From Methylohalomonas sp034521715 (GTDB taxonomy: Bacteria; Pseudomonadota; Gammaproteobacteria; Methylohalomonadales; Methylohalomonadaceae), in NCBI GenBank assembly GCA_034521715.1, contig JAXHLY010000004.1:372001-436000 (forward strand): 64,000 bases of DNA. The letters run 5' to 3'. The translations under genes were made by a program, and so were the position numbers. The notes beneath the pieces are model-generated. The model saw only the letters and a program-made list of their open reading frames with translations, made no database searches and was not told the origin of the DNA. The stretch's first letter is position 1, and every line of letters starts with the position of its first letter. This document shows, one piece after another, positions 18,733 to 26,606 of the stretch.

Positions 18733-19125
18733 TTAATTCATAACTGGGACATTGAAGTTCAACAACAACCCAAGCCATTTCCGTGACAGCCGGAGATAGC
18801 TCAGCAACTGTGCCTCGTGAATGGGCTCTATTTTCGATACAGATTTCAGTTCCAGGATAACAAGATCATCAACCACAATATCCAATCTATAAGCCGGGTT
18901 GAGGGCTTTACCCTTATACATAACGTTCAGTTCAACCTGGCGCTCGTATGGCATGCCACGCAATGACAATTCATAACAGAGTGCGCGCTCATAAGCCGAT
19001 TCCAATAGCCCAGGACCCAGTTCACGATGGACCTCAATAACCGCATCGACAACCGTTCTGGATACCTCATTAGTTCTTCTTCCCAAATACTCTGTGTCTT
19101 CGTGGTCCACAATTTCAATCTCCAA
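18733..19125 (-). CDS. GxxExxY family protein
   Basis: A 130-residue protein with the naming motif GLLESAYERAL and a downstream YRLDIVVDDLVILELKSV, the D-x(n)-ExK pattern of the PD-(D/E)XK nuclease fold. Family function is not established. The first codons (MEIEIVDHEDTEY) are made from a CTTCGTGGTCCACAA repeat, so the ancestral start was probably nearer RTNEVSRTVVDAVIEV. It splits the wbpD-wbpB pair and is surrounded by short repeats on both sides, and its 3' end is duplicated downstream. This looks like a mobile cassette rather than a pathway gene. Confidence 0.8.
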   Translation of the reverse strand: MEIEIVDHEDTEYLGRRTNEVSRTVVDAVIEVHRELGPGLLESAYERALCYELSLRGMPYERQVELNVMYKGKALNPAYRLDIVVDDLVILELKSVSKIEPIHEAQLLSYLRLSRKWLGLLLNFNVPVMN

Positions 19126-19159
19126 TCCCTGGTGTCTTTCTGCTCAAGCTTCGACTTTT

Positions 19160-19275
19160 ACGTTCCTTTATGCCTTTGTGTCTTTGTGGTTCAAGCTCAA
19201 TATCCCAGATCCTTTGTGCCTCTGTGGTCCATAACCTCAATATTCCCGATCCTTTGTGCCTCTGTGGTCCACAAT
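19160..19275. repeat. Short CTTTGTGCCTCTGTGGTCCA repeats
   Basis: Between the GxxExxY gene and wbpB, the phrase CCTTTGTGCCTCTGTGGTCC occurs twice (about 19210 and 19250), with a related CCTTTGTGTCTTTGTGGTTC about 40 bases earlier. The reverse complement pattern is found on the other side of the gene at 18515-18560 and 18655-18695, so the gene is bracketed by inverted short repeats. Confidence 0.6.
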
Positions 19276-19276
19276 T

Positions 19277-20338
19277 CTAATACTCCAGTGGCAGCGAAAC
19301 CTGCTGTCCGTCACGGGCGGAAAGATAGGTTGCAATCAGGAGTTCCAGCGATCGCAGGCCTTCACGTCCGTCGGTATCCGGCTCTGCCTCACCGCGCAAT
19401 GTCTGGATGACGTTCTCGTAATAGAGTGGATGCCCGAAGCCATAGACAGATGTGGTTTCATAGGAAGCATCTTGTATTTTTTCATCGTCCGGGTGCGGTT
19501 CAGAAAACTCCCAGTGCTGGATTTCATTGACTGCGACGCCACCCACACGCACTGTGCCTTTTTCGCCGATTATCGTCAGGGAACCTTCATAGTTCTGTGG
19601 ATAGGTCAGCATGGTAACAGCCATGGATCCCAGTGCACCGGACCGCCAGCGAACATTGACGACCGCGGTATCCTCGACCTCGATATTACGCGCCAGGGTG
19701 CCTGTCATGGCCTGGACATTGGCGACCGGTCCGATCAGCCAGTCCAGCAGGTCTACGTAGTGACTGGCCTGGTTCATGAGCGCACCGCCATCGAATTCCC
19801 AGGTGCCACGCCAGGCGGCGCTGTCGTAGTAGGACTGGGGTCTGGACCAGAACACATTGAGATGGGCCATGTAGATGCGCCCGAACCGGCCTTCTCGTAC
19901 TGCGCGTTTGAGCATTTGCAGCGTCGTATTGCGGCGATTCTGCTTGACCACGAATAGCCTGACACCGGCTTCGTCACAGGCACGGACCATGCGGCGGCCA
20001 TCCTTCCAGCGCGTGGCTATCGGTTTTTCCGTCATGACATGACGGCCGGCCCGGGCCGAGGCAATCACCTGATCGGGGTGAAGACCACTCGGCGTGCACA
20101 GGGTTACCAGGTCGACATCGGCCTTTTCCAGAAGATCGGCCAGGTCCGAATAGGGTTTTGCCCCGGTGCTCTCCTGGGCGGTTTTCAGCGCCGCCGGCGA
20201 GGTATCACAGACTGCAGTAATCTCGATATTGTCCTTATGCTGCCTGGCAGCCTCGATATGCTTGCCGGAGATTCGCCCGCAGCCGACCAGCCCCATGCGG
20301 ATTTTTCTGCCCTGTATCACCTTGTCCGATCCTTGCAC
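19277..20338 (-). CDS. wbpB: Gfo/Idh/MocA oxidoreductase (WbpB-like UDP-GlcNAcA 3-dehydrogenase)
   Basis: An intact 353-residue NAD-dependent dehydrogenase. GLVGCGRISGKHIEAARQH is the Rossmann loop, MTEKPIATRWKDGRRM carries the family EKP motif, and GGALMNQASHYVDLLDWLIG is the substrate-side signature. It would oxidise C3 of UDP-GlcNAcA and so feed the WbpE aminotransferase. The start is a GTG at 20338 with a GGGGAGA ribosome-binding site just upstream; an internal ATG before GLVGCG is the alternative. It is the most upstream polysaccharide gene in the window, and a MITE-like element lies 29 bases before its start. Confidence 0.88.
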   Translation of the reverse strand: MQGSDKVIQGRKIRMGLVGCGRISGKHIEAARQHKDNIEITAVCDTSPAALKTAQESTGAKPYSDLADLLEKADVDLVTLCTPSGLHPDQVIASARAGRHVMTEKPIATRWKDGRRMVRACDEAGVRLFVVKQNRRNTTLQMLKRAVREGRFGRIYMAHLNVFWSRPQSYYDSAAWRGTWEFDGGALMNQASHYVDLLDWLIGPVANVQAMTGTLARNIEVEDTAVVNVRWRSGALGSMAVTMLTYPQNYEGSLTIIGEKGTVRVGGVAVNEIQHWEFSEPHPDDEKIQDASYETTSVYGFGHPLYYENVIQTLRGEAEPDTDGREGLRSLELLIATYLSARDGQQVSLPLEY

Positions 20339-20366
20339 CCCAGTCTCCCCAAAGATTGAGTCGATT

Positions 20367-20577
20367 TAAGAAAGCTCTGAATAATCCCCGCATGTCAGTT
20401 CGACCAACGGGAGAAATCCCTGTCTCGACCGGCAGGGATATTTTCCATAAAGGTCCCTCGTTGCACTCGGGACGCCTTCGAAGGTCCCTCGCTGTGCTCG
20501 GGACACCTTCGGTGATTTCTCGCTGCGCTCGAAATGACAAATTATCTCGAAATGACAAATTATTCAGAGCCTCCTTA
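20367..20577. repeat. MITE-like element (long form)
   Basis: A 211-bp element bounded by TA, with ends AGAAAGCTCTGAATAAT and ATTATTCAGAGCCTCCT in inverted orientation. Inside are GTCAGTTCGACCAACGGGAG and CTCGCTGCGCTCGAAATGAC arms around two CCCTCG...CTCGGGAC direct units. An 18-base stretch near the right end (TCTCGAAATGACAAATTA) is duplicated. It sits immediately upstream of wbpB. Confidence 0.8.
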
Positions 20578-20868
20578 ATCTATACGCCAGTCTGCCGGAC
20601 TGTAACGGTATTCCGGCACTGGGAGCCAAAACCGAGACAGTTATCACGAATCTTTCTCTCCCGATGCCCGATACCCGTGGCATTATAACTGCCATGCGGC
20701 CTTTGGGGCGCCCATTATTCCCGATAATCCATTGGGGTGGTATGGCCGCAGCCTTTATCAGGGCGGAGATTCGAAAACGAAAAGACGCTGTCGGCAGCTC
20801 AGAACCGGCATGAGACACCGACTTTGAGAGCGTGCTGAGCTTACCAGCAGTTTATCCGGCACTGTATC
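20578..20868. other. Gap between two MITE-like elements, no recognised gene
   Basis: This 290-bp stretch contains short open frames on both strands but nothing I recognise. One plus-strand frame reads HAAFGAPIIPDNPLGWYGRS, which might be a remnant of a coding sequence. It has no start codon with a ribosome-binding site and is too short to assign. Confidence 0.3.
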
Positions 20869-21004
20869 TAGGGAGGCTCTGAATAATTTGTCATTTCGAG
20901 CGCAGCGAGAAATCCTTGTGCAAATAGCTTTTTGTAAATCAATAAGTTAAAAGATTTCTCCCGTTGGTCGAAATGACATGCGGGGATTATTCAGAGCTTC
21001 CCTA
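20869..21004. repeat. MITE-like element (136-bp form)
   Basis: A 136-bp element bounded by TA dinucleotides, with inverted ends GGGAGGCTCTGAATAAT and ATTATTCAGAGCTTCCC. The interior includes GCAAATAGCTTTTTGTAAAT and AATAAGTTAAAAGATTTCTC. It is almost identical, and the same length, as the copies at 23916-24051 and 54694-54829. Confidence 0.85.
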
Positions 21005-21023
21005 GATAGATGTGGGAGGGCTG

Positions 21024-21191
21024 ATGTACCGGACATTCACCGTTGATGGGCTTGTCTACGAACTCACCACCACACCGGGCAATTGCCTGCTGCTGGCGAT
21101 CGTCGATGGGGCTTCGCGTGATTACCAACCGGCCTATAATCCGTTCGATGACTGGTACCAGACGCCCTATGTTGTTGACGATATACAATGA
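21024..21191 (+). CDS. Small hypothetical protein, 55 residues
   Basis: A plus-strand frame of 55 codons starting at an ATG preceded by GGGAGGG five bases upstream, a good ribosome-binding site, and ending in TGA at 21191. The product opens MYRTFTVDGLVYELTTTPGN and ends DDWYQTPYVVDDIQ: acidic, aromatic-rich, with no signal peptide or membrane helix. I do not recognise a family. The start follows a MITE-like element by 20 bases, so the gene may be a truncated remainder or may be transcribed from the element. Gene status is uncertain. Confidence 0.4.
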   Translation: MYRTFTVDGLVYELTTTPGNCLLLAIVDGASRDYQPAYNPFDDWYQTPYVVDDIQ

Positions 21192-21472
21192 TGAGAGTCC
21201 TGTTGCTCGCGCACCATTCTAACCGCCTGTTCACGCATTTCCGGGGAATATCTCGTTACTCAAAAGTAGCGGATTGAAATATCACCATCGGGCAATGATT
21301 TAGACGCGTGAAATGGGTAACCGTGCGCCCGGCCGTGACACGGGCGCTGCGCGCCCGCCCCTCGAGCCGTCGATTACAGGACCATCGGCCGGAATGCCCC
21401 GCCAGGCAGAATACCCGCCTTATCGAAGGCTTCTGCCATGGCGGGTCCGGGCACGGCGTGCCACGGTTTCGC

Positions 21473-22414
21473 TTACTGGCGCTGGGCTTCTTCCAGGTAG
21501 CGGAAGAAGTCCGAGTCCGATCGCAGCATGAGGGTGCTGTTCTCGCCCAGGGCGCGGTAGCTTTCCAGGGTGCGGAAGAAGGCGTAGAACTCCGGGTCGG
21601 CACCGAAGGCCTGGCCGTAGATTCGCGTGGCTTCGGCGTCGGCCTCACCACGGATTTCCTCGGCCGTCCTGGCCGCTTCGGACTGGATGCGGCGAAGCTC
21701 GCGTTCCATGTTGCCGAGGATTTCCTGGCTGCGGCCACGGCCTTCGGAGCGGAAGCGCTCGGCGATGGACTGGCGCTCGGCAATCATGCGGCTTTCCACC
21801 TGTTTGCGGACGGACTGGATGTAGTTCACGCGCTTGATCCGCACGTCGTCGAGCTTGATACCGAGGTCGGGCATGGAGCGTCGTGCCCGTTCCAGGATTT
21901 CGCGCTCCAGCAGTTCACGGCCCAGTTTCGGCTGTTTTTCCAGATTGACGTCACTGCGCTCGGCCAGCGCCGGGTCATCCAGTTCATCCATGTCGACTTC
22001 CCAGTCCTGGGAACGCACGATTTCCTCGAGTTCGGTGGAGGAAACCATGTCGCGAACGACCGAGTCGATGATGTCATCCAGACGCGTACGCGCACCGGCT
22101 TCGTCACGCACGCTGGTGAGAAACAGCAGCGGATCGACGATCTGCCAGCGGGCGGTGGTATCGACGAGTATGAACTCACGCCCCAGGGTCGGGATCTGCG
22201 TGACGTCGCCATCCCAGACCAGCAGGCGCTTGTCGAAATAGCGCACGTCCTGCCAGGGCAGCTTGACCTTGAGGCCCGGTTCATCGATGACATCGCCGAT
22301 GGGGTCGCCGAATTGAACGACGATGGCCTGTTTGGCCTCGTCCACGGTATAGAGCATGGTCGAGCCGAGAATGACGGCAACGACGGCAATAATGGCAAGT
22401 ATCACGGTTTTCAT
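21473..22414 (-). CDS. hflC: FtsH protease modulator HflC
   Basis: An intact 313-residue SPFH/prohibitin-family membrane protein that with HflK forms the periplasm-facing cage modulating the FtsH protease. A single N-terminal anchor spans residues 4-24 (VILAIIAVVAVILGSTML). The SPFH domain follows (VQFGDPIGDVIDEPGLKVKL, FDKRLLVWDGD), then a coiled-coil rich in Arg/Glu (QEILGNMERELRRIQSEAAR) and FYAFFRTLESYRALGE near the end. Its ATG overlaps the hflK stop (ATGA). The 280 bases upstream to the small gene at 21191 hold no gene I can identify. Confidence 0.95.
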   Translation of the reverse strand: MKTVILAIIAVVAVILGSTMLYTVDEAKQAIVVQFGDPIGDVIDEPGLKVKLPWQDVRYFDKRLLVWDGDVTQIPTLGREFILVDTTARWQIVDPLLFLTSVRDEAGARTRLDDIIDSVVRDMVSSTELEEIVRSQDWEVDMDELDDPALAERSDVNLEKQPKLGRELLEREILERARRSMPDLGIKLDDVRIKRVNYIQSVRKQVESRMIAERQSIAERFRSEGRGRSQEILGNMERELRRIQSEAARTAEEIRGEADAEATRIYGQAFGADPEFYAFFRTLESYRALGENSTLMLRSDSDFFRYLEEAQRQ

Positions 22415-23481
22415 CGGTCACCTCCGGTAGATCCTGTGGCTCCGGTGGCCTGGCGACCCTGGCGATTCACATCCAGCAAGGGCAGCGGTCCGACCTGTCC
22501 GTCCTGAACAACCAGGACCTGGCCGATGTCGGGCAGGATCTCGTTGAGCGTTTCCAGGTAGAGCCGCGAACGCGTCACTTCCGGCGCCTGGCGATACTCG
22601 CGCAGTACGGCGGAAAAGCGCGTGCTCTCACCCTGGGCCCGGTTGACGCGTTCGGTGGCATAGCCTTCGGCTTCGGCGACGGTTCGCAGGGCGGTACCCT
22701 CGGCGTTGGGGATTTCCTGGTTCACCTGTTTCCGGGCCTCATTGATCATGCGCTCGCGTTCCTGGCGGGCTTCGTTGACTTCGTTGAAGGCGGGCCGCAC
22801 GGCCGGCGGCGGGACCACGTCCTGCATTTCCACGGTGTTGATGTGGATGCCGGCGTCATAGCCGTTCATGATCTCCTGGATCTCGGTGGTCGCCTGCTGC
22901 TGGATTTCCACCCGGCCGATGGTCAGGACCTCGGAGCCGAGCATGTTGCCGACGATGCGGCGCATGACGGATTCCGAGATGTCGCGCAGGGTTCGGGTCG
23001 GTTCGCGCGTTTCGTAGAGGAACTTGATCGGATCGGCGATCCGGTACTGCACCACCCATTCCACATCGATCATGTTGAGATCGCCGGTGAGCATCAGCGA
23101 TTCGTTCTCGAAAGCCTCGTCGCTGTAGTTCGTACGGCCACTGCTGTGCGTGCCCTCGGTGCGGAAACCGAACTCCTGCTTCAGCACGCGTTCGGTGGCG
23201 ACCAGCTGCACCTGGTCCACGCCGAACGGGATCTTGAAGTGCAGGCCGGGATCGGTAATACCGATCACGGCGCCGAAGCGCTTGACCACCGCCCGCTCTT
23301 CGGGCTGAACAGTATAAAAGGACGTCAGGCCACCCCAGACCAGCAGGATGAGAATGACGATACCGACACCGCTACTGATCCCCTTGCCGGACGGGAGTCG
23401 GCGCGTGAACTTTTTCATCATTTCGTACAGATCGGGTGGCCCGGGCTGTCCGCGACCATTGCCTTTTACCGATTGGATCAT
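22411..23481 (-). CDS. hflK: FtsH protease modulator HflK
   Basis: An intact 356-residue partner of HflC. A short cytoplasmic segment (GRGQPGPPDLYEMMKKFTRR) precedes a membrane helix at about residues 40-57 (VGIVILILLVWGGLTSFY). The SPFH domain carries VQPEERAVVKRFG, DPGLHFKIPFG and VVQYRIADPIKFLY; DVVPPPAVRPAFNEVNEARQ is the conserved HflK segment. It is translationally coupled to hflC. In many proteobacteria the pair follows hfq and hflX, but here the upstream side is instead an IS110 remnant and MITE-like elements, so the locus looks rearranged. Confidence 0.95.
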   Translation of the reverse strand: MIQSVKGNGRGQPGPPDLYEMMKKFTRRLPSGKGISSGVGIVILILLVWGGLTSFYTVQPEERAVVKRFGAVIGITDPGLHFKIPFGVDQVQLVATERVLKQEFGFRTEGTHSSGRTNYSDEAFENESLMLTGDLNMIDVEWVVQYRIADPIKFLYETREPTRTLRDISESVMRRIVGNMLGSEVLTIGRVEIQQQATTEIQEIMNGYDAGIHINTVEMQDVVPPPAVRPAFNEVNEARQERERMINEARKQVNQEIPNAEGTALRTVAEAEGYATERVNRAQGESTRFSAVLREYRQAPEVTRSRLYLETLNEILPDIGQVLVVQDGQVGPLPLLDVNRQGRQATGATGSTGGDR

Positions 23482-23639
23482 GCCTGTCCCCTTGTGAATC
23501 GAATAGCCAGTCTACGCTTCCGGTGTCCTCAGGAACAGCGCCCGTCATTTACAGCGAACACCGCTATCCACAATACGCAGCAGCCACCGTACCACGGCGA
23601 CGAGACCACGGCCCTTTTAAATCCGCTGGGCTCTATCGC

Positions 23640-23864
23640 TCGTCCGGCACCATTACGGCCCTCACATCGAGTGCAAGGCTGACTGCCTTGCGGACTGACA
23701 AAGACATAGCTTGGAAAGCCCAACAGCGACTTTGCCACCGTTATCGAAGCCTGGTTTCTAAGCGCAAGAAATCTCAGGTGGCAATCACCGCGGTGTCCAG
23801 AGAATTGGTTGGCTTTATGTGGGATATTGCATGCACATCGCGTTCCGCGAGGCAGATTAAATAG
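23640..23864 (+). pseudogene. IS110-family transposase C-terminal remnant
   Basis: A plus-strand frame ends with AWKAQQRLCHRYRSLVSKRK, then VAITAVSRELVGFMWDIA and a stop at 23864. This resembles the C-terminal end of IS110/IS116-type transposases, where a helix rich in Arg and Lys precedes a VTAIARELAGF-type motif. The catalytic N-terminal domain is absent and the upstream codons are degenerate. I identify the family from memory of these motifs, so the assignment is moderate. It lies just upstream of hflK in the opposite orientation. Confidence 0.5.
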
Positions 23865-23915
23865 ATTTGGCTGGAAGTTAGTCGAGCCAGAATTGAGTAA
23901 TTCTCGTTAAGAATT

Positions 23916-24051
23916 TAAGGAAGTTCTGAATAACTTGTCATTTCGAGCGCAGCGAGAAATCCTTATGCAAATAGCTTTTTGTAAATCAAGAAGTTAAAAG
24001 ATTTCTTCCGTTGGTCGAAATGACATGTGGGGATTATTCAGAGCTTCCTTA
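23916..24051. repeat. MITE-like element (136-bp form)
   Basis: Bounded by TA on both sides, with ends AGGAAGTTCTGAATAAC and ATTATTCAGAGCTTCCT. Same length as, and nearly identical to, the copies at 20869 and 54694. It lies in the 700-bp gene-free stretch between the IS110 remnant and the IS66 remnant; the rest of that stretch holds the next element and nothing else I recognise. Confidence 0.85.
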
Positions 24052-24197
24052 AGCGGAAGATATCATTTTCTACGCTTGCAGCCAGAAAGAGACAAGCTCA
24101 ATACGAATACCATACTGGGGAATTGCTATCAGGCAACAATCCCCGAATAAGAGTCTGTAAAATTCGAGTTATAGCTCGCCGACTTCCCGCCAATTTT

Positions 24198-24392
24198 TAA
24201 GGAAGCTCTGAACAATTTGTCATTTCGAGCGAAGCGAGAAATCGCCGAAGGCGTCCCGAGCACAGCGAGGGACCTTCGAAGGCGTCCCGAGTGCAACGAG
24301 GGACCTTTATGGAAAGATCTCTCCCTGAGGTCGAGACAGGGATTTCTCCCGTTGGTCGAAATGACACGAGAGAATTATTCACAGCCTCCTTA
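24198..24392. repeat. MITE-like element (long form)
   Basis: A 195-bp element flanked by TA, with ends AGGAAGCTCTGAACAAT and ATTATTCACAGCCTCCT. The interior has two tandem CCCGAG...GAGGGACCTT units and a GGAAAGATCTCTCC palindrome, as in the copy at 3134-3331. From 24393 to 24554 I see no gene. Confidence 0.82.
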
Positions 24393-24554
24393 ATTTATGC
24401 CGCCATACATAGCGGAGACGTTCTCGTCTCCAGTGGATGAGTTTGTGCCGATTCTTGACAAAGGTCATAAGAGTCCGTTGATCCCTTTACGGAAATCGAC
24501 CACGTCCCGGCACAGATACACCACCGAAAGTCCGTTCGAGGGTCGCATCATACG

Positions 24555-24648
24555 GTAGCCGCTGTCTTGAGCACGGTGTCTAAGACGCCGGCATCCACGC
24601 TGTAGCCGCTGTCTTGAGCACGGTGCCTAAGACGCCGGCATCCACGCT
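24555..24648. repeat. 47-bp tandem duplication at the 3' end of the IS66 gene
   Basis: The unit beginning GTAGCCGCTGTCTTGAGCAC and ending CGGCATCCACGCT occurs twice head to tail (24555-24601 and 24602-24648) with one substitution. It duplicates the last codons of the IS66 accessory gene and changes its C-terminus. Confidence 0.9.
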
Positions 24649-24920
24649 GCCGGAAACGGTGACGGTGACACCGTTAGGGAGCTGAACCTGCCAGCGCATC
24701 TCCACTACGCCCGCCACCTGTGCCCGCTGAAAACGCGGAGTGCGTGTGCGCGGCAAGATCCCTTTTTTGACCAGACTCTTCTTCCCGTCGTACAAGTCCT
24801 TGACATCCAGGCCTTGTGATAAGGCGTAGGCCTTCATGCCCTGACCGGTGGCCTCGCAGGCACGGAGGTGGTTAACCAGTAGTGTTGCCGTTCCGTTAAT
24901 GCGGCGGTTTGATGGTTCAT
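24580..24920 (-). pseudogene. tnpA: IS66-family accessory protein TnpA, frameshifted remnant
   Basis: Reading from an ATG at 24920 gives MNHQTAALTERQHYWL. After a one-base deletion near 24865 the frame continues as HLRACEATGQGMKAYALSQG and LPRTRTPRFQRAQVAG. The closing WQVQLPNGVTVTVSGSVDAG is the typical end of IS66 ORF A (TnpA). No TnpB or TnpC follows, so this is a stranded fragment of an IS66 element. A tandem duplication affects its last codons. It neighbours other mobile remnants and marks the left edge of the toxin-antitoxin cluster. Confidence 0.7.
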
Positions 24921-24995
24921 GGCTGTGCTCCAGTTGAATGACCGGAGAAGCGTGGCCGACGGATAATCAGATGTACAGGGTCAGGGCGCCCTCCT

Positions 24996-25345
24996 GCCGT
25001 GAACGACGCCTGTAGGAGGCCCGCCCTCGGGCCGAATTGTTCGCGAGACGAGGGCGTCGCTCCTACGGTCAATGCTAGCTGTAGGAGGCCCGCCCCCGGG
25101 CCGAATGTTCGCGGCGGGGACGCCGCTCCTACCGCCCGAGAGGATGACTCGGTCCCTGTGGGAGCGGACTTGAGTCCGCGATTCCCTGACCTCTGTATCG
25201 CCGATTATAATCGGCTCCCACAGAATCCCGCTGCTTCTCCATTGCCCTTGTGGGAGCGGATTACAATCCGCGATTCTTTGTAACCTCGTTTCGCCGATTG
25301 AAATCGGCTCCCACTGCATTCGCGGCGGGCCGCTCCTGCAGATCC
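24996..25345. repeat. Cluster of palindromic intergenic repeats
   Basis: Two families alternate here. One has the arms CTGTAGGAGGCCCGCC and GCGTCGCTCCTAC (two copies, 25010-25130). The other has GTGGGAGCGGA-TCCGCGATTC followed by CGCCGATT-AATCGGCTCCCAC (two copies, 25155-25315). Similar units occur at 28555-28640, 29350-29390 and 57530-57680. They lie between the IS66 remnant and vapC and resemble REP-type hairpin clusters. No gene was seen. Confidence 0.65.
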
Positions 25346-25350
25346 AGTTG

Positions 25351-25758
25351 TTATGGTTTGCTGGATTGCTCCGTCTTCTGATAGGGAACGGTAACCTCCA
25401 GATCAGCCATGGGGTAATGTTTTCGGTTCAGTGTATAGAGTGTCTTTTCATGCTGCAGGGCCGTTGCCGCAATCAGTGCGTCAGGCAAGAGTACGCCATG
25501 TGATTGACCGAATGCCATCCGGTAGCGGCCGGCCTGACGGGCTATACCGGCGTCCACGGACAGGGTCTGCAGACTGGATAACAAGGCTTCTACCTGCGGA
25601 CGTTCGGCTTCCCTGAGGCCGGCCTCTATCTCGGCCACCGTGATAACGGAAATGGCCGGTGGCTGTTCCGCGGCTGCCAGGTCCAGCAACAGGCTGCGGG
25701 CCGCTGTCTCTCCGCGCAGGTGGTCAATCAGGACGTCCGTGTCCAGCAGGGCGTTCAT
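25351..25758 (-). CDS. vapC: VapC-type PIN-domain toxin
   Basis: A 135-residue PIN-domain ribonuclease, the toxin of a type II module. The acidic residues of the active site appear in order: LLDTDVLIDHL, TVAEIEAGL, LLPDALIAATAL, and the final LNRKHYPMADLEV. The start is the ATG at 25758, overlapping the antitoxin stop by ATGA, which is the usual vapBC coupling; a longer in-frame start at 25785 would lie within vapB. Length and order are normal. The gene is intact. Confidence 0.9.
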   Translation of the reverse strand: MNALLDTDVLIDHLRGETAARSLLLDLAAAEQPPAISVITVAEIEAGLREAERPQVEALLSSLQTLSVDAGIARQAGRYRMAFGQSHGVLLPDALIAATALQHEKTLYTLNRKHYPMADLEVTVPYQKTEQSSKP

Positions 25759-26018
25759 GAATTGCGCGACTCGCGCGTTTCCCATTCCTGGCGCAGTTGG
25801 CGCAGGTCGGGAGCCGTATCATTATCACGCCAGCTGCCGAAACTGGCCTGAATTGCCTGTTCCAGATTGTGTGCCTGGCGGCCGGCAATATAGGCATCAA
25901 TCGCCTCGCGCAGCGTGGCCGCAAAGGAACGGCCCGTGCGGCGCGCCAATGTCTTCAGCGCGCGATGTTCCGCTTCCGTCAGGTACACTTGGGTTCGGTG
26001 CATGGGTTCATTTGACAT
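25755..26018 (-). CDS. vapB: VapB-type ribbon-helix-helix antitoxin
   Basis: A CopG-like ribbon-helix-helix DNA-binding protein. MHRTQVYLTEAEHRALKTLA supplies the strand and first helix, RTGRSFAATLREAIDAYI the second, and the C-terminal tail (FGSWRDNDTAPDLRQL) would wrap the toxin. Two starts are possible, ATG 26018 and ATG 26003; the first lies inside the operator palindrome. It precedes vapC with a four-base overlap. Autorepression through the palindrome at 26013-26038 is expected. Confidence 0.88.
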   Translation of the reverse strand: MSNEPMHRTQVYLTEAEHRALKTLARRTGRSFAATLREAIDAYIAGRQAHNLEQAIQASFGSWRDNDTAPDLRQLRQEWETRESRNS

Positions 26019-26038
26019 ATACAGTAATGTATATGTCA
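26013..26038. promoter_or_regulatory. Probable VapB operator, perfect inverted repeat
   Basis: TGACATATACA and TGTATATGTCA form a perfect 11-base inverted repeat separated by GTAA, overlapping the 5' end of vapB. Ribbon-helix-helix antitoxins bind such palindromes, so this is the likely autoregulatory site of the vapBC operon. Confidence 0.75.
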
Positions 26039-26130
26039 TCAATCAGCCTGTCAATGAGTGGCTAGCCAACACACCCTCCGACAGTGGATCAGTTTGAAAA
26101 GCCGTCAACCCGGCATTGTCACTAAGATCC

Positions 26131-26202
26131 CTCACGTGCGTTCGGGATGACAAACTCACGTACGTTCGGGATGACAAACTCACGTGCGTTCGGGATGACA
26201 AA
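26131..26202. repeat. 24-bp tandem repeat, three copies
   Basis: CTCACGTGCGTTCGGGATGA plus CAAA is repeated three times head to tail, the middle copy differing by one base. A single copy of the same phrase occurs at 57477-57500. It lies between vapB and the epimerase fragment and has no spacers, so it is not a CRISPR. Confidence 0.85.
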
Positions 26203-26209
26203 CTGCACC

Positions 26210-26472
26210 ACTCCACCCTCCTGGTCGATGCCATAGTAGTCACGATACCAGGCAACGAATTTTCCAGTCCGTCTTTTAATGAAGTTGACGGTGAAAAGCC
26301 GAGGCCTGGGTGGATTGGTCGACATCCGCGTAGCTGGTGTGCATGTCGCCCGGCTGCATGGACAGCGCATCTGTCTTTCCGCCTTTTTGCCCAGCGCGAT
26401 TTCCAGAGTCGAAATGAAGTCCATCAGCCACACCAGGGAATGGTTGCCGATGTTATAGAGTCGATAAGGCAT
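26210..26472 (-). pseudogene. Fragment of a UDP-glucuronate epimerase C-terminus
   Basis: PYRLYNIGNHSLVWLMDFIS and later KFVAWYRDYYGID match the end of the epimerase at 15718 (PYRLYNIGNHSPVRLMDFIS and KFVAWYRDYYSVD), with a frameshifted and shortened middle. The DNA is similar, roughly 80 percent by eye, across about 240 bases. The NAD-binding and catalytic parts are missing, so this is a decayed partial copy. It has been stranded inside the toxin-antitoxin zone, 9.5 kb from the intact gene. Confidence 0.85.
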
Positions 26473-26606
26473 GGAAAAGGTAACTGTACCCGATCTCGCG
26501 TCCCGATTCTCGCGGGGATGAAGCCTTGCGTTGCCCGTCCGGGATCGGACCAGGTCGTAGGTCGGATTAGTGCCAGCGTAACCCGACTCAAGGATAAAAT
26601 GTCGGG

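Noticed and set aside
21308..22507. Plus-strand open frame of about 400 codons over hflC and the hflK end
   Set aside because: It is antisense to intact, clearly recognisable hflC/hflK and encodes no known motif.
25000..25330. Possible CRISPR array
   Set aside because: The repeated units are hairpins of two alternating kinds without unique spacers of constant length, and there are no cas genes. The same applies to 26131-26202 and 55196-55403.
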